A stretch of DNA of 5,881 nucleotides from positions 1 to 5,881 of the forward strand of contig CAMWUS010000093.1 in assembly GCA_947177495.1 (NCBI GenBank), written 5' to 3'. Shown here piece by piece: positions 5,194 through 5,881 of this stretch. Made by a program: the position numbers and the translations under genes. Each line of letters begins with the position of its first letter. Within the stretch, counting starts at the first letter, position 1. Below the pieces are notes generated by a model. The model saw only the letters and a program-made list of their open reading frames with translations, had not been told where the DNA came from and made no database searches. The DNA comes from an uncultured Clostridia bacterium. GTDB taxonomy: Bacteria; Bacillota; Clostridia; Christensenellales; Borkfalkiaceae.

Positions 5194-5881
5194 TTATACA
5201 ATGTAATCGGGATTGCTCGCCGCTTGGTCGAGCTCCTTTTTCTGTGCCTCATAACCGGGCTTGCCGAGGAGCGCGAAGGTTGCTTTCTTACCCGCTTCTA
5301 CGCCGGGCTGGTTGTAGGTGTCGATGTTGAACATTGCACCTGCGTACGCCGTTTGAAGCTCGAAGAAATACAACAGCTGACCGAGCGTGAAAGCGTTTAC
5401 TTCGGGCATATGAATGGTATAGTTGAGCCGTCCCGCTTTGGTAAGAGCATAGGCGGTCGCCTTGTTTTCTGCCTGAATGAGCTCTTCCATCGTGTGCCCG
5501 CCAAGGAAGGAAACGTCGGGAATGTCCTCGCAGCCATGGGGGATGGGGAACTTCTCCTTGTAGCTTCCCACAGACAGGAAGGTAACAACCTTATCGAAAG
5601 GACCTTCGGTGTAAAGCTGAACCTGCGAATGTTGGTCGGTAACGCCGAGCGCCTTCACGGGCGTCTGACCTACGTTGCAACGCTTGCCGTCGAGCGTAAC
5701 GTTCTTGCCGAGCGATTCCGCCCAAAGCTGTGCGTACCAATCGGAAACGTAGCGCAAGTTGTCGGAATAGGGAATGAGCACGCCGATGTTCTTTCCGTCG
5801 TTCATGGCTATGTATTGAAGCGTCGCGGAGAGCAGTGCGGGGTTTTCATTCAGCTTGTTGGTCTTGCAGCGCTCGTCCATG
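5194..5881 (-). CDS. pgi: Glucose-6-phosphate isomerase, C-terminal part (cut by window edge)
   Basis: This cytoplasmic glycolytic enzyme interconverts glucose 6-phosphate and fructose 6-phosphate. Only about the last 228 residues are visible; the family is usually near 450 or longer, so roughly half lies beyond the right edge. The Met codon at 5878-5880 is internal and should not be taken as the start. Numbered from that Met, the catalytic residues expected from the family are present: E55 in WAESLGK, H84 in GVTDQHSQ, and K198 in NQPGVEAGK. The blocks GQTPVKALGVTDQHSQVQLY, GPFDKVVTFL and LGQLLYFFELQTAYAGAMFN (153-186 region) are classical PGI signatures. The E-to-H spacing is 29 residues, longer than in Geobacillus PGI, which points to the GQTPVKALGVTDQHS subgroup. 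The gene converges on the phosphodiesterase operon and has its own terminator 13 bases after the stop. Nothing suggests a pseudogene. Confidence 0.96.
   Translation of the reverse strand, partial: MDERCKTNKLNENPALLSATLQYIAMNDGKNIGVLIPYSDNLRYVSDWYAQLWAESLGKNVTLDGKRCNVGQTPVKALGVTDQHSQVQLYTEGPFDKVVTFLSVGSYKEKFPIPHGCEDIPDVSFLGGHTMEELIQAENKATAYALTKAGRLNYTIHMPEVNAFTLGQLLYFFELQTAYAGAMFNIDTYNQPGVEAGKKATFALLGKPGYEAQKKELDQAASNPDYIV

Noticed and set aside
4977..5195. 6S RNA (ssrS)
   Set aside because: Size and placement would fit, but I see two separate arms rather than one long rod with a central bubble, and the 5' and 3' ends do not pair. An Infernal search with the 6S model would settle it.
5878..5880. 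Start codon of a short 228-residue protein
   Set aside because: The Met is internal to glucose-6-phosphate isomerase, whose N-terminal half must lie beyond the window; the frame is still open at the edge.

Overview
The window reads as a stretch of ordinary, densely packed bacterial chromosome, most likely from a Bacillota/Clostridia-type organism. This is inferred from strong AAGGAG-like ribosome binding sites, a one-HMA Cd/Zn-type P-ATPase, a Bacillus AdeC-like adenine deaminase, and a sigma-A-like extended -10 promoter. Coding regions favour G/C at third positions, so this is not a low-GC Clostridium or Bacillus. The exact lineage cannot be read from the sequence.

Layout: (1) 12-2072 (+) is a complete heavy-metal efflux P1B-ATPase (cadA/zntA type), closed by a strong hairpin terminator at 2076-2109. 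(2) A consensus extended -10 promoter (2121-2149) then starts a three-gene operon on the same strand: adenine deaminase (2179-3918), RdgB/HAM1 ITP/XTP pyrophosphatase (3928-4503) and a YfcE/MJ0936-type calcineurin-like phosphodiesterase (4500-4964). The first two are 9 bases apart and the last two overlap as ATGA. (3) 4965-5193 is a 229-base convergent intergenic region with no believable protein gene but much potential RNA structure: nested stems at 5006-5059, a perfect 15-bp inverted repeat at 5105-5137, and a possible promoter just upstream. (4) 5194-5881 (-) is the C-terminal half of glucose-6-phosphate isomerase, cut by the window edge, with its terminator at 5155-5180.

The operon has a sensible shared theme. 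Adenine deaminase converts adenine to hypoxanthine, which salvage turns into IMP, and RdgB destroys the ITP/dITP and XTP that inosine and xanthine nucleotides can generate. The metal ATPase and the isomerase are separate transcription units.

No clear new system is visible. The only stretch that known families do not explain is the structured intergenic segment at about 4977-5150. It could be a small non-coding RNA with its own promoter and terminator, or a copy of a dispersed structured repeat. The sequence alone cannot decide between these.
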